A stretch of 64,000 bases of DNA from Oligella sp050920755 (GCF_050920755.1 NZ_CP158480.1:2666001-2730000); one strand, 5' to 3'. Positions 1-8,429 are shown, counted from the stretch's first letter. Made by a program: numbers and translations. The notes: a model not told the origin generated them from the letters alone.

Positions 1-1
1 C

Positions 2-64
2 TGGGTGATGAAAACTATGGCACTCAAGCCTACTTATATCAGTATGTTGCGTGGACGCGCGTAA
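2..64 (+). CDS. 3' end of an upstream gene (partial)
   Basis: An open frame enters from the window edge and stops at TAA 62-64. The stop is followed at once by AGGAG and, 8 bases later, by the ATG of the next gene, the usual layout of two genes in one operon. Only about 20 codons are visible, so no family can be named. The frame of the next gene is also open back to base 1, so this reading rests mainly on the stop-RBS-ATG arrangement. Confidence 0.3.
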   Translation, partial: WVMKTMALKPTYISMLRGRA

Positions 65-75
65 AGGAGACCGCT

Positions 76-429
76 ATGCAATCTCTAGACCCTTTTGTCT
101 TTATCGCTGTGTTTCAAGAAATGTTAGGCCCAATGCTTTGGGTTTTGTTACTGCTCGTAATCGGCGGAACCATTGCGTTTATCGCTCTACTTTTAAAAGA
201 AAAACACATCGTATCGCAACGTTTGGTTAACTCTCAATTAATTGGGCTCGTCGGCGGTGTGTTAGCCTTAATTCTAATGGCCAAAGTCTCCTCATCAGGG
301 TTTACCGATGCAGTCGGCCCCATCGACTGGTTGTTAATTGCCGGCGTCTTTGGGCTTGGTCTAATTGGAACAACCATTTTAAGCTATACCCTTAGCGGTT
401 GGCTCAAACTGCACGCTTGCTCTCGTTAA
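76..429 (+). CDS. Small integral membrane protein, DUF5368-like
   Basis: A 117-residue protein that is almost entirely hydrophobic. Three membrane segments are visible, at about residues 18-42, 54-68 and 82-108, with short polar loops (KEKH near 41-44). Length and pattern resemble the DUF5368 family of uncharacterised bacterial membrane proteins; that assignment is from memory and moderate. The ATG is preceded by AGGAG at good spacing. A probable partner gene ends 11 bases upstream, so this is the later gene of an operon whose start lies outside the window. No catalytic motif is seen and no function is proposed. Confidence 0.6.
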   Translation: MQSLDPFVFIAVFQEMLGPMLWVLLLLVIGGTIAFIALLLKEKHIVSQRLVNSQLIGLVGGVLALILMAKVSSSGFTDAVGPIDWLLIAGVFGLGLIGTTILSYTLSGWLKLHACSR

Positions 430-448
430 TACTATGTAGGAATTTTTT

Positions 449-732
449 ATGCAAACCACTGATTTTGTTGCTACATTATTTGGTGGCTGATGCCGTTTTA
501 CCGTAAGCCCAATGCCAACGACCCTATTGATATTGAGCCGGCTTTTAAACCTGCTAAAGATTTACCGGAGGAATAGCTGAGTCTAGGTGGGAAAATCGCT
601 GTATGCTGCTCATGCATGAAACATAACGACATGAGCGAAGCCGATTTAGACCCGCAATACCTCAGCATCTCGACCAGTGATGTGATTGTTCACACCGTGA
701 ATGCCAATAAAGGCACATTACAAATCGCCTAA
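449..732 (+). pseudogene. Broken small gene after the DUF5368-like gene
   Basis: An ATG at 449 with AGGA upstream opens MQTTDFVATLF and then hits TGA at 488-490. The next frame carries on with protein-like sequence (WWLMPFYRKPNANDPIDIEP) to TAG 574-576, and the same frame then continues through a Cys-rich stretch (CCSCMKH) and SEADLDPQYLSIS to TAA 730-732. Read with one frameshift near 480 and one nonsense codon at 574, this gives a single protein of roughly 95 residues. The alternative is two or three very short genes. The family is not recognised. A hairpin right after 732 supports 732 as the original gene end. Confidence 0.4.
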
Positions 733-740
733 ACTTTATT

Positions 741-772
741 TAACGCGACAGTGGCTCAACCCTGTTGCGTTA
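741..772 (+). terminator. Hairpin after the broken small gene
   Basis: The arms TAACGCGACAG and CTGTTGCGTTA pair with one mismatch around a 10-base loop, 8 bases after the stop at 732. No clear T run follows, so it is either a weak terminator or only an mRNA 3' hairpin. Confidence 0.4.
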
Positions 773-854
773 TACCACATCAGCGTAATAAGGACTCGAA
801 GCTAATCTCTAACATCGCTGCCGTAACCAATTCATTCACTTCTGACAACAATTT

Positions 855-2090
855 GAGACCTTTGCAATAACCCCTCAAACTTCCTAAAATATGGCTTATT
901 TCCTTGCTTTCTTACTTCAGTCCCATGAGTAGTTTCTTTCAACAAACCGCCAAAGCCCGTATTGCCAAACACCTCGACCGTTTTCCGTTACTTAAGTTAG
1001 ATCAAGTGATTGATTGGCGACCGATTGAACGCTACCTCAATTCACAAAAGCAGCGTCGATTGACGACTCAACAAGGTCGTCCGAGTTATCCCGTGCTCGC
1101 CATGTTTAAGGCAGTCCTATTGGGTCAATGGCATAGCCTCTCCGATCCGGAGCTTGAGCATAGTTTGGTGACTCGCATTGATTTTACGATTTTTTGCGGT
1201 TTTGATGATATGGACGTTCCCGATCACAGTACCCTATGCCGTTACCGCAATTGGTTGGCTGAGGAGGGTTTATTGGATAAGCTGTTAGTGCTTATCAATC
1301 AGCAGTTAAGCGAGAAGGGTCTAAAAGTAGCCAAGGCGCAAACGGCAGTGGTTGATGCGACGATTATTCAAACGGCAGGTCGTAAGAAAATGAAGGCAAT
1401 TGAGCAGCTTGAGGACGGTGAGTATCATGAGTCTGCACCAAGCACTGATAAGGATGCACGTTGGACAAAAAAGGGGGCTGACTTCCATATAGGCTTTAAG
1501 CTACATGCTCGTTCGGATGGTGAGGGCTATATTGAAAAGCTTAATACCACGCCCGCTAATGTGCATGAGGTTAATCAACTTGAACCGCTCGTCAATGATT
1601 TGGAACAGGGCACGAGAGTAGAAGCGGATAAGGGCTATAGCAGCGCAAAGAATCGAAAGCGATTACAAGCGCTCGGCTTAGAAGATGGCATTATGCAAAA
1701 GGCGCATCGCGGTTCAGTGTTGACACGTGAGCAGATAGAACGCAACAAGCGTTTATCTAAGACTCGCTATGTGATTGAGCAAAGTTTCGGCACGCTGCAC
1801 CGTAAATTCAAACATAAGCGGGCAAGCTATTTTGGTCTCGTCAAGGTGCATGCGCAGTCGCTTTTGAAAGCGATTTGCATCAATTGTTTAAAAGCTGCCA
1901 ATAAGCTTAGGATAGTTGCGCCTAATTTTGCCTAAAAGGCAGAATTAGGCAGATAAATGCAAAAAAAACAGGCATTTATCGATAAAAGCGGGTTGAAATT
2001 TGTCGAAAATTTCCTAAAAAATCAAAAAATCAAAAAAATTTCCAAGTAGAACAAAAAAGCGCTATTTAACCGTTTTTATGCAAAAGTCTC
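855..2090 (+). mobile_element. IS5-family insertion sequence, copy 1 (complete, no target duplication)
   Basis: A 1,236-bp element bounded by imperfect inverted ends: GAGACCTTTGCAATAACC at the left and, read on the other strand, GAGACTTTTGCATAAAAACG at the right. It carries one transposase gene. Copies 2 and 3 in this window have the same ends, and each has a 5-bp flanking duplication. Here the flanks differ (AATTT left, ACATT right), so the original target duplication is missing. The last 150 bp hold A-rich and T-rich tracts and the hairpin common to all copies. Confidence 0.93.
925..1935 (+). CDS. IS5-family transposase (copy 1)
   Basis: DDE transposase of 336 residues from the ATG at 925; a TTG at 904 would add seven residues (LSYFSP region) and is also possible. 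Visible landmarks are the N-terminal domain with PDHSTLCRYRNWL, the first catalytic Asp in AVVDATIIQTAG, the second in VEADKGYSS, and the catalytic Glu in YVIEQSFGTLHRKF, the order expected of the IS5 family. It is intact and nearly identical to copies 2 and 3, so it may still be active. It lies on the plus strand, opposite to the other two copies. Confidence 0.92.
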   Translation: MSSFFQQTAKARIAKHLDRFPLLKLDQVIDWRPIERYLNSQKQRRLTTQQGRPSYPVLAMFKAVLLGQWHSLSDPELEHSLVTRIDFTIFCGFDDMDVPDHSTLCRYRNWLAEEGLLDKLLVLINQQLSEKGLKVAKAQTAVVDATIIQTAGRKKMKAIEQLEDGEYHESAPSTDKDARWTKKGADFHIGFKLHARSDGEGYIEKLNTTPANVHEVNQLEPLVNDLEQGTRVEADKGYSSAKNRKRLQALGLEDGIMQKAHRGSVLTREQIERNKRLSKTRYVIEQSFGTLHRKFKHKRASYFGLVKVHAQSLLKAICINCLKAANKLRIVAPNFA

Positions 2091-2213
2091 ACATTGAAAA
2101 CACCAGTGTGCCGTATGTCAGGTAGAATAAATACATGTGTTCATCGGACGCTTACTCCGTAAGCGTACGGTGAATACAGCAATACTATAATTTTCAACCC
2201 CTACAAAATCAAA

Positions 2214-2256
2214 AAAGCCAAATGTTTAGACCCTTAGGGCTTTGACATTTGGCTTT
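2214..2256 (-). terminator. Rho-independent terminator after rpsJ
   Basis: A perfect 12-bp stem, AAAGCCAAATGT / ACATTTGGCTTT, around a 19-base loop. On the minus strand it is followed by a T-rich run (TTTTTTGATTTT). It lies 27 bases past the rpsJ stop and ends the str operon. The stretch between the IS end at 2090 and this terminator holds only an 8-bp hairpin (ACGCTTAC/GTAAGCGT near 2149-2167) and no gene. Confidence 0.88.
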
Positions 2257-2283
2257 AAAAGTCTCTCTCGACAAGTGCAGTAA

Positions 2284-2595
2284 TTACTGTAGAGCGATTT
2301 CTACATCAACACCTGCAGGTAAGTCTAAACGCATAAGTGCGTCAACAGTCTTGTCAGTAGGATCAACAATATCCATCAAACGTTGATGCGTACGAATCTC
2401 GAACTGGTCACGTGATTTTTTATTAACGTGTGGAGAACGTAAAATATCAAACTTTTTGAAGCGAGTAGGGAGAGGTACCGGACCACGTACCACAGCACCG
2501 GTACGCTTAGCTGTTTCAACGATTTCAGCAGCAGATTGGTCGATTAATTTGTAGTCAAACGCTTTTAAGCGAATACGAATTCTTTGGCTTTTCAT
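2284..2595 (-). CDS. rpsJ: 30S ribosomal protein S10
   Basis: A 103-residue protein of full family length. It opens with MKSQRIRIRLKAFDYKLID and contains the conserved loop GPVPLPTRFKKFDILRSPHVNKKSRDQFE. S10 sits in the head of the 30S subunit and, as NusE, takes part in transcription antitermination. It is the last gene of rpsL-rpsG-fusA-tuf-rpsJ, 128 bp after tuf. In most bacteria rpsJ leads into rplC and the rest of the S10 operon; here a strong terminator and then an IS follow instead. Confidence 0.97.
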   Translation of the reverse strand: MKSQRIRIRLKAFDYKLIDQSAAEIVETAKRTGAVVRGPVPLPTRFKKFDILRSPHVNKKSRDQFEIRTHQRLMDIVDPTDKTVDALMRLDLPAGVDVEIALQ

Positions 2596-2723
2596 AACAG
2601 TTAATCCTAAAAGAACAAAATAAAGAACGTAAAAATAAATTCAGTAGCACCCAACAATTAGATGAAGTCGAGTGCTACCTTAAACTAACTCAAAATGAAC
2701 TAGTTAAATAGCGTAAGTGCTAA

Positions 2724-3914
2724 TTACTTATCGATTTTAGCAACAACGCCGGCACCTACCGTACGACCACCCTCACGGATAGCGAAACGTAAACCCTCTT
2801 CCATTGCGATAGGAGCGATTAACTCAACGTCCATTGACACGTTATCACCCGGAAGTACCATCTCTTTATCCGCAGGTAAAGTGATGGTGCCGGTTACGTC
2901 CGTTGTACGGAAGTAGAACTGAGGACGGTAACCTTGGAAGAATGGCGTATGACGACCACCCTCTTCCTTAGATAGGATGTACACCTCAGCTGAGAAGTTA
3001 GTGTGCGGCTTAATCGTACCCGGTTTAGCTAATACCTGACCACGCTCAACCTCTTCACGCTTAGTACCGCGAAGTAAGATACCCACGTTATCACCGGCCT
3101 CACCTTGGTCTAATAATTTACGGAACATCTCAACACCGGTACAAATAGTCTTCTGAGTTTCACGGATACCAACGATCTCGATCTCTTCACCCACTTTAAT
3201 CACACCGCGCTCAATACGACCGGTTACCACTGTACCACGACCTGAAATTGAGAACACATCCTCCACCGGCATCAAGAAAGTACCGTCAACCGCACGCTCA
3301 GGCGTAGGAATGTAAGTATCTAACGCTTCAGCTAAAGCCAATACCGCTTGCTTACCTAAAGGACCTTCGTCACCCTCTAGCGCTAAACGAGCAGAACCCT
3401 TAATGATTGGGGTGTCGTCGCCCGGGAATTCGTACATACTTAACAGCTCACGAACTTCCATCTCAACCAACTCGATTAACTCTTCGTCGTCTACTAAGTC
3501 AGCTTTGTTTAAGAAAACAACGATATAAGGAACACCTACCTGACGTGATAATAGGATGTGCTCACGTGTCTGAGGCATTGGGCCGTCAGCAGCTGAACAT
3601 ACTAAAATCGCACCGTCCATCTGAGCCGCACCGGTAATCATGTTTTTAACATAGTCCGCATGGCCCGGGCAGTCAACGTGCGCATAGTGACGAGCCGGCG
3701 TCTCGTACTCTACGTGAGAAGTAGAAATGGTAATACCGCGAGCTTTCTCTTCGGGAGCAGCGTCAATCTGATCATAATCGCGCGCATCACCACCGTACTC
3801 CTTAGCCAGTACAGTACAAATCGCTGCTGTTAAAGTGGTTTTACCGTGGTCAACGTGACCGATTGTACCAACGTTTACGTGGGGTTTGGTACGTTCAAAC
3901 TTACCTTTTGCCAT
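2724..3914 (-). CDS. tuf: Elongation factor Tu (copy 1)
   Basis: A GTPase of 396 residues that delivers aminoacyl-tRNA to the ribosome. GTP-binding motifs are present in order: GHVDHGKT (19-26), DCPGH near 81, NKAD near 136 and the SAR segment near 174. Beta-barrel domains 2 and 3 are complete, ending in AGVVAKIDK. The protein is identical to that of the second gene at 56,712-57,902, with only scattered synonymous differences. It sits between fusA and rpsJ in the str operon, the usual tufA place. Confidence 0.97.
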   Translation of the reverse strand: MAKGKFERTKPHVNVGTIGHVDHGKTTLTAAICTVLAKEYGGDARDYDQIDAAPEEKARGITISTSHVEYETPARHYAHVDCPGHADYVKNMITGAAQMDGAILVCSAADGPMPQTREHILLSRQVGVPYIVVFLNKADLVDDEELIELVEMEVRELLSMYEFPGDDTPIIKGSARLALEGDEGPLGKQAVLALAEALDTYIPTPERAVDGTFLMPVEDVFSISGRGTVVTGRIERGVIKVGEEIEIVGIRETQKTICTGVEMFRKLLDQGEAGDNVGILLRGTKREEVERGQVLAKPGTIKPHTNFSAEVYILSKEEGGRHTPFFQGYRPQFYFRTTDVTGTITLPADKEMVLPGDNVSMDVELIAPIAMEEGLRFAIREGGRTVGAGVVAKIDK

Positions 3915-4004
3915 AATAATAAAATTCCAATCTATTAATTTTTAAAAACAATGTTACTGCACCGGCTAAAGATGCAGCCGATGCAGTATTTTAGCAACAT
4001 TTAA

Positions 4005-6104
4005 CTACGCACGAGAAGCAATTACTTCTTCAGCAACATTTTTAGGCGCTTCAGTGTAGTGTTTAAACTCCATTGAGTATGTTGCGCGACCTTGAGTTAA
4101 TGAACGAAGATCAGTAGCGTAACCGAACATCTCAGCTAAAGGTACTTCAGCTCTGATGATCTTACCACCACCGGCCATATCATCCATACCCTGAACAATA
4201 CCGCGACGAGAAGATAAATCACCCATCACTGTACCGGCATAGTCCTCAGGCGTTTCAACTTCAACTGCCATAGTAGGCTCTAAGAGTACCGGATCCGCCT
4301 TGCGCATACCGTCTTTGAAAGCCATAGATGCAGCCATACGGAACGCGTTCTCGTTAGAGTCAACGTCGTGGTATGAACCGAAGAATAAAGTCACCTTAAC
4401 GTCAACCACAGGGTAACCGGCTAAAACACCGGCAGGAAGCGTTTCCTGAATACCTTTGTCAACGGCAGGAATAAATTCACGCGGTACAACACCACCCTTA
4501 ATCTCGTCAACGAACTCGTAACCACCACCTTGCTCCAGAGGCTCAAGCTTAAGAACAACGTGACCGTACTGACCGCGACCACCTGACTGACGAACGAACT
4601 TACCTTCAACCTCGTTACATACTTTGCGGATAGTCTCACGGTAAGCAACCTGTGGTTTACCGATATTCGCTTCAACGTTAAACTCACGCTTCATACGATC
4701 AACCAATACTTCAAGGTGTAACTCACCCATACCGGAAATAATGGTTTGACCGGATTCCTCGTCAGAAGAAACACGGAAAGACGGGTCCTCCTGAGCTAAA
4801 CGAGATAAAGCGATACCCATTTTCTCTTGGTCAGCCTTAGATTTAGGCTCAACTGCCAGAGAAATTACAGGCTCAGGGAACTCCATGCGCTCAAGAATAA
4901 TGTGATTATTCATATCGCAAAGGGTTTCACCGGTAGTTACGTCTTTAAGACCGACTACTGCCGCAATATCACCTGCCACAACTTCCTTGATCTCTTCACG
5001 GTTGTTAGCGTGCATCTGAAGAATACGACCGATACGCTCACGCTTACCTTTAACCGAGTTATAAACGGTATCACCGGAGTTGATCACACCGGAATAAACA
5101 CGCACGAAAGTTAATTGACCAACGAACGGGTCAGACATCAACTTAAACGCAAGCGCAGACATCGGCTCTTTATCATCTGCTTTACGAGAAGCAGGATTAC
5201 CGTCATCGTCCTCACCCTGTACCGGAGGAATTTCAGTCGGCGCAGGTAAAAACTCAACCACGGCATCAAGCATACGCTGAACACCTTTGTTTTTAAAGGC
5301 TGAACCGCAAAGCATCGGTTGAATTTCACAAGCGATGGTACGAATACGCAGACCCTTAACGATGTCAGCTTCGCTTAAATCACCCTCTTCGAGGTACTTT
5401 TCCATCAACTCTTCGTTAGCTTCAGCAGCGGACTCAACCATGTGCTCGCGCCACTGCTCAGCATCGGCCTGTAAATCAGCAGGAATATCACCATACTCAA
5501 ACTTCACACCGTTACTGGCTTCATCCCAGATGATTGACTTCATTTTGATTAAGTCAACAACACCTACGAACTGATCCTCTACACCGATTGGCAGAACGAT
5601 AGGTACCGGATGTGCACGTAAACGATTCTTTAACTGATCGTAAACCTTTAAGAAGTTAGCACCGGTACGGTCCATCTTGTTAACAAACGCCAAACGTGGC
5701 ACGTGGTATTTATTAGCTTGGCGCCATACAGTTTCAGACTGAGGCTGAACACCACCCACTGCACAATAAACCATGCAGGCACCATCAAGAACACGCATAG
5801 AACGCTCAACTTCAATCGTGAAGTCTACGTGTCCCGGGGTGTCAATCACGTTAATACGGTGCTCAGGAAACTGACCGCCCATACCGCTCCAGAAAGCAGT
5901 CGTAGCAGCAGATGTAATGGTAATGCCACGCTCCTGTTCCTGCTCCATCCAGTCCATGGTAGCGGAACCCTCGTGGGTCTCACCTAGTTTGTGGTTAACA
6001 CCGGTATAGAAAAGAATACGCTCTGAAGTCGTTGTCTTACCTGCATCAATGTGTGCAGAAATACCAATATTACGATATCTTTCAATAGGGGTTTTACGGG
6101 CCAT
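4005..6104 (-). CDS. fusA: Elongation factor G
   Basis: A translocation GTPase of 699 residues, full length for a classical EF-G. The G domain shows AHIDAGKTT (about 17-25), DTPGHVDF near 88 and NKMDRTG near 142. The domain 3-5 landmarks GMGELHLEVLVDRMKREF and GGRGQYGHV are present, and it ends in NVAEEVIASRA. It lies between rpsG (15-bp gap) and tuf (90-bp gap). Nothing indicates the EF-G2 paralogue. Confidence 0.97.
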   Translation of the reverse strand: MARKTPIERYRNIGISAHIDAGKTTTSERILFYTGVNHKLGETHEGSATMDWMEQEQERGITITSAATTAFWSGMGGQFPEHRINVIDTPGHVDFTIEVERSMRVLDGACMVYCAVGGVQPQSETVWRQANKYHVPRLAFVNKMDRTGANFLKVYDQLKNRLRAHPVPIVLPIGVEDQFVGVVDLIKMKSIIWDEASNGVKFEYGDIPADLQADAEQWREHMVESAAEANEELMEKYLEEGDLSEADIVKGLRIRTIACEIQPMLCGSAFKNKGVQRMLDAVVEFLPAPTEIPPVQGEDDDGNPASRKADDKEPMSALAFKLMSDPFVGQLTFVRVYSGVINSGDTVYNSVKGKRERIGRILQMHANNREEIKEVVAGDIAAVVGLKDVTTGETLCDMNNHIILERMEFPEPVISLAVEPKSKADQEKMGIALSRLAQEDPSFRVSSDEESGQTIISGMGELHLEVLVDRMKREFNVEANIGKPQVAYRETIRKVCNEVEGKFVRQSGGRGQYGHVVLKLEPLEQGGGYEFVDEIKGGVVPREFIPAVDKGIQETLPAGVLAGYPVVDVKVTLFFGSYHDVDSNENAFRMAASMAFKDGMRKADPVLLEPTMAVEVETPEDYAGTVMGDLSSRRGIVQGMDDMAGGGKIIRAEVPLAEMFGYATDLRSLTQGRATYSMEFKHYTEAPKNVAEEVIASRA

Positions 6105-6119
6105 TTTTGAGTCCTTAAA

Positions 6120-6590
6120 TTACCAACGGAAATGAGAGAAAGCTTTGTTAGCTTCTGCCATTCGATGTACTTCTTCGCGTTTTCTCATAGCGCCGCCACG
6201 GCCTTCAGCCGCATCCAGCAACTCGCCAGCCAGGCGTAAATCCATCGATTTCTCGCCACGCTTTTTGGCTGCTTCACGAACCCAGCGCATAGCTAAAGCT
6301 AAACGACGCACTGGACGAACTTCAACGGGAACCTGGTAGTTAGCACCACCCACACGGCGACTTCTAACCTCAACTACCGGTTTAACATTATTAATTGCAG
6401 TGTTAAACACTTCTAACGGCTCTTTGCCGGTGGTGCTTTCAATTTGATTCAAAGCACCATAAACGATACGCTCTGCAACGGCTTTTTTACCGGAAAGCAT
6501 AATAATATTCATAAATTTGGCAAGATCTACGCTACCGTACTTTGCATCAGGTAGGATCTCGCGCTTGGGCACTTCACGACGACGAGGCAT
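6120..6590 (-). CDS. rpsG: 30S ribosomal protein S7
   Basis: A 156-residue protein of usual length starting MPRRREVPKREILPDAKYGS, with the conserved RSRRVGGANYQVPVEV segment and a C-terminal half that binds 16S rRNA near the E site. S7 is a primary head-assembly protein. It lies 15 bp before fusA and 186 bp after rpsL. In E. coli the rpsL-rpsG gap carries an S7 autoregulatory site; the gap here is long enough for one, though homology was not tested. Confidence 0.97.
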   Translation of the reverse strand: MPRRREVPKREILPDAKYGSVDLAKFMNIIMLSGKKAVAERIVYGALNQIESTTGKEPLEVFNTAINNVKPVVEVRSRRVGGANYQVPVEVRPVRRLALAMRWVREAAKKRGEKSMDLRLAGELLDAAEGRGGAMRKREEVHRMAEANKAFSHFRW

Positions 6591-6776
6591 GTGATTACTT
6601 CCTATATTGTGTCAAATTCAGTTGAACTACTTTCGTAGTCATGGCTGTCTATTGAGAGATCAGCCCCTTACATCCGCAGAAAAATCATCCGGCAGCTGCG
6701 GCTGCACGCTTACCACCCATGGGAGGAAGCAAATACCTATCGCTAGGTTGGACAGTTGATTGCTTTAAAAAAGCGA
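6591..6776 (-). promoter_or_regulatory. rpsL-rpsG intercistronic region, possible S7 control site
   Basis: A 186-base spacer inside an otherwise tight operon. It is rich in local pairing potential (for example GCAGCTGCGGCTGC near 6,693-6,706). By position it matches the E. coli str-operon region where free S7 binds and blocks its own translation. That role is inferred from gene order and spacing only. Confidence 0.3.
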
Positions 6777-7154
6777 TTAGGCACCCTTAGGACGCTTAGC
6801 ACCGTATTTAGAACGAGCTTGTTTACGATCCTTAACGCCTTGTAGGTCTAAGGCACCGCGAACGATGTGATAACGTACACCAGGTAAGTCTTTTACACGA
6901 CCACCGCGCACTAGAACAACAGAGTGCTCCTGTAAGTTATGGCCTTCACCACCGATATATGAAATAACTTCGTAACCGTTGGTTAGACGAACCTTGGCAA
7001 CTTTACGCATCGCAGAGTTCGGCTTCTTAGGAGTGGTTGTATACACACGAGTGCACACACCACGTCGCTGCGGGCAGTTCTCGAGCGCAGGGCTCTTACT
7101 ATTCGCGCGACTGGACTCTCGTGGCTTACGCACGAGCTGGCTAATGGTAGGCAT
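6777..7154 (-). CDS. rpsL: 30S ribosomal protein S12
   Basis: A 125-residue decoding-centre protein beginning MPTISQLVRKPRE, with CTRVYTTTPKKPNSAMRKVAKVRLTNG and GGRVKDLPGVRYH. The two lysine sites where streptomycin-resistance changes occur in other bacteria lie in TPKKPNS and GRVKDLPG, and both carry wild-type Lys. It is the first gene of the str operon, with a promoter-like sequence about 276 bases upstream and a structured leader. Confidence 0.97.
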   Translation of the reverse strand: MPTISQLVRKPRESSRANSKSPALENCPQRRGVCTRVYTTTPKKPNSAMRKVAKVRLTNGYEVISYIGGEGHNLQEHSVVLVRGGRVKDLPGVRYHIVRGALDLQGVKDRKQARSKYGAKRPKGA

Positions 7155-7205
7155 GAGCTACAATCCTTAAAAAAATAATTTAATTTATTAGAAATGGCAA
7201 TTTAA

Positions 7206-7254
7206 CGTACAGCCTTTATTGTACGCTTACGTAGTATGAGCCGATGGACGTAAG
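7206..7254 (-). promoter_or_regulatory. Tandem hairpins in the rpsL leader
   Basis: Two adjacent perfect inverted repeats in the untranslated region before rpsL: CGTACA/TGTACG (7206-7211 with 7220-7225) and CTTACGT/ACGTAAG (7226-7232 with 7248-7254). On the mRNA they would form two stacked hairpins about 50-100 bases before the rpsL start. No T run follows, so termination is unlikely. A control or stability role is inferred. Confidence 0.45.
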
Positions 7255-7429
7255 CACCACTAAAAACGACCCGAAATCCTAAGCAATTTAAAAAATCACA
7301 CCTGACTTCTTACTAAAAAGATAAGTCTACTAAACCCATAGTATAAGAAGAAGTTCTTTAGATAGATTGAGATGGGAAATCACCCAAACCCAAGAGAAAG
7401 GTATTGACTTTTTCACTGCTTAGCAAGCG

Positions 7430-7458
7430 ACTATAACATTTTTTGAACTTTTGCGCAA
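7430..7458 (-). promoter_or_regulatory. Sigma-70-type promoter for the str operon
   Basis: On the minus strand, TTGCGC (7453-7458) and TATAGT (7430-7435) are separated by exactly 17 bases. This is the best consensus pair found by eye between the citE-like gene and rpsL. It predicts a leader of about 270 bases containing the tandem hairpins at 7206-7254. Confidence 0.5.
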
Positions 7459-7463
7459 TAAAA

Positions 7464-7515
7464 AAGCCTTAAAATACAGCGATTTGTCTTTAAAATAAGA
7501 CGCTTAGCAAGGCTT
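7464..7515 (-). terminator. Second, extended terminator-like hairpin after ccl
   Basis: AAGCCTT (7464-7470) pairs with AAGGCTT (7509-7515), and an inner GTCTT/AAGAC stem lies in the loop. On the minus strand a T run (TTTTTTATT) follows. It stands just before the str promoter and could catch read-through from ccl. Confidence 0.5.
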
Positions 7516-7540
7516 GGTTGATGACGGAGAAGAGAAAAAT

Positions 7541-7563
7541 AAAAAACGCCCCCAATCGGGGGC
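7541..7563 (-). terminator. Rho-independent terminator after ccl
   Basis: A perfect GCCCCC/GGGGGC stem with a 4-base loop, followed on the minus strand by a run of T (CGTTTTTTATTTT). It starts 20 bases past the ccl stop and closes the LysR-ich-ict-ccl unit. Confidence 0.88.
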
Positions 7564-7583
7564 ATCTTAGTCAAAAAGAAAAA

Positions 7584-8429
7584 TCAGCGCGTAATCACCA
7601 CGCCATCGGTTTCTTTGAGAATCGCTTGGGCATGCTCAATCACCGGCTTATCAATCATCTCGCCATCCAATTGGAAGACAGCATGACCGAGTCTTTTTGC
7701 AGCATCAACCACACGTTTGGCCCACGCCAAATCCTCAGGCTTAGGCATAAAGACATCATGCACCACCTCCAATTGCTTAGGGTGAATACATAAACTGCCA
7801 CCAAAGCCCATTTCCTTAGAAGCCTTTAAGCGCTTTTTAAAGCCTTCGGCATCCTTAAAGTTGGGATAAACCGTATCCAGTGGAGGATTCAGCTTAGCGG
7901 CTCGACTGTGCAGACAAATCTCAGCACGAATATGATTAATTAAACGCTTAGCACCTTTGCTATTACGATCAACGCCTAGATTTAAACTCATGTCCAACTC
8001 ACCGAAGGTTAAGCGCGTAACCCCGTCAACTGAGCAGATGTCCTTTAAGTTGGTCACACCGGCGGCTGTTTCAATCAAAGGCAATACCGGCACGCCTAAG
8101 CGCTCCACCGGAATAATATCTTTGGAACTCTCAGCTTTGGGTAACACCACGCCTAAAATATTTTTATCAATGCGACCGGCAAAAGCCAAATCATCAATAA
8201 ACCACGGTGATTTGGCAGAGTTAATACGCAAGAAAAAACGGCGACCGGGATTGTCATTTGCCCAACGCTCAAGCTGCTGCCTGACGCTAAACTTCGCATC
8301 CGCCTCAACCGCATCCTCCAGATCGACAATCACAATGCTGGCATCCGTCGCCAACGCCTTAGGAATTCTATCCAAATTGGCCGCAGGCACAAACAGGGCC
8401 GAACGAATATAAAAATTTTTCTTAGCCAT
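7584..8429 (-). CDS. ccl: CitE-family CoA-ester lyase, probable citramalyl-CoA lyase
   Basis: A 281-residue HpcH/HpaI-CitE TIM-barrel lyase. Family landmarks are RSALFVPAANLDRIPKAL (9-26), VDLEDAV (35-41), LPKAE near 104, the metal-binding Glu in IETAAGV and Asp in FGELDMSLNLG, and a C-terminal SLCIHPKQ. Within this cluster the expected reaction is cleavage of (S)-citramalyl-CoA to acetyl-CoA and pyruvate, the last step of itaconate breakdown; malyl-CoA or citryl-CoA type lyases share the fold. A strong AAAGGAGG precedes the ATG. It lies 75 bp after the CoA-transferase gene and is closed by two terminators. Confidence 0.85.
   Translation of the reverse strand: MAKKNFYIRSALFVPAANLDRIPKALATDASIVIVDLEDAVEADAKFSVRQQLERWANDNPGRRFFLRINSAKSPWFIDDLAFAGRIDKNILGVVLPKAESSKDIIPVERLGVPVLPLIETAAGVTNLKDICSVDGVTRLTFGELDMSLNLGVDRNSKGAKRLINHIRAEICLHSRAAKLNPPLDTVYPNFKDAEGFKKRLKASKEMGFGGSLCIHPKQLEVVHDVFMPKPEDLAWAKRVVDAAKRLGHAVFQLDGEMIDKPVIEHAQAILKETDGVVITR

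Noticed and set aside
7403..7436. Plus-strand promoter TTGACT with TATAAC before the ccl region
   Set aside because: The spacing is about 22 bases and no plus-strand gene follows; the minus-strand pair with 17-base spacing is a better promoter.
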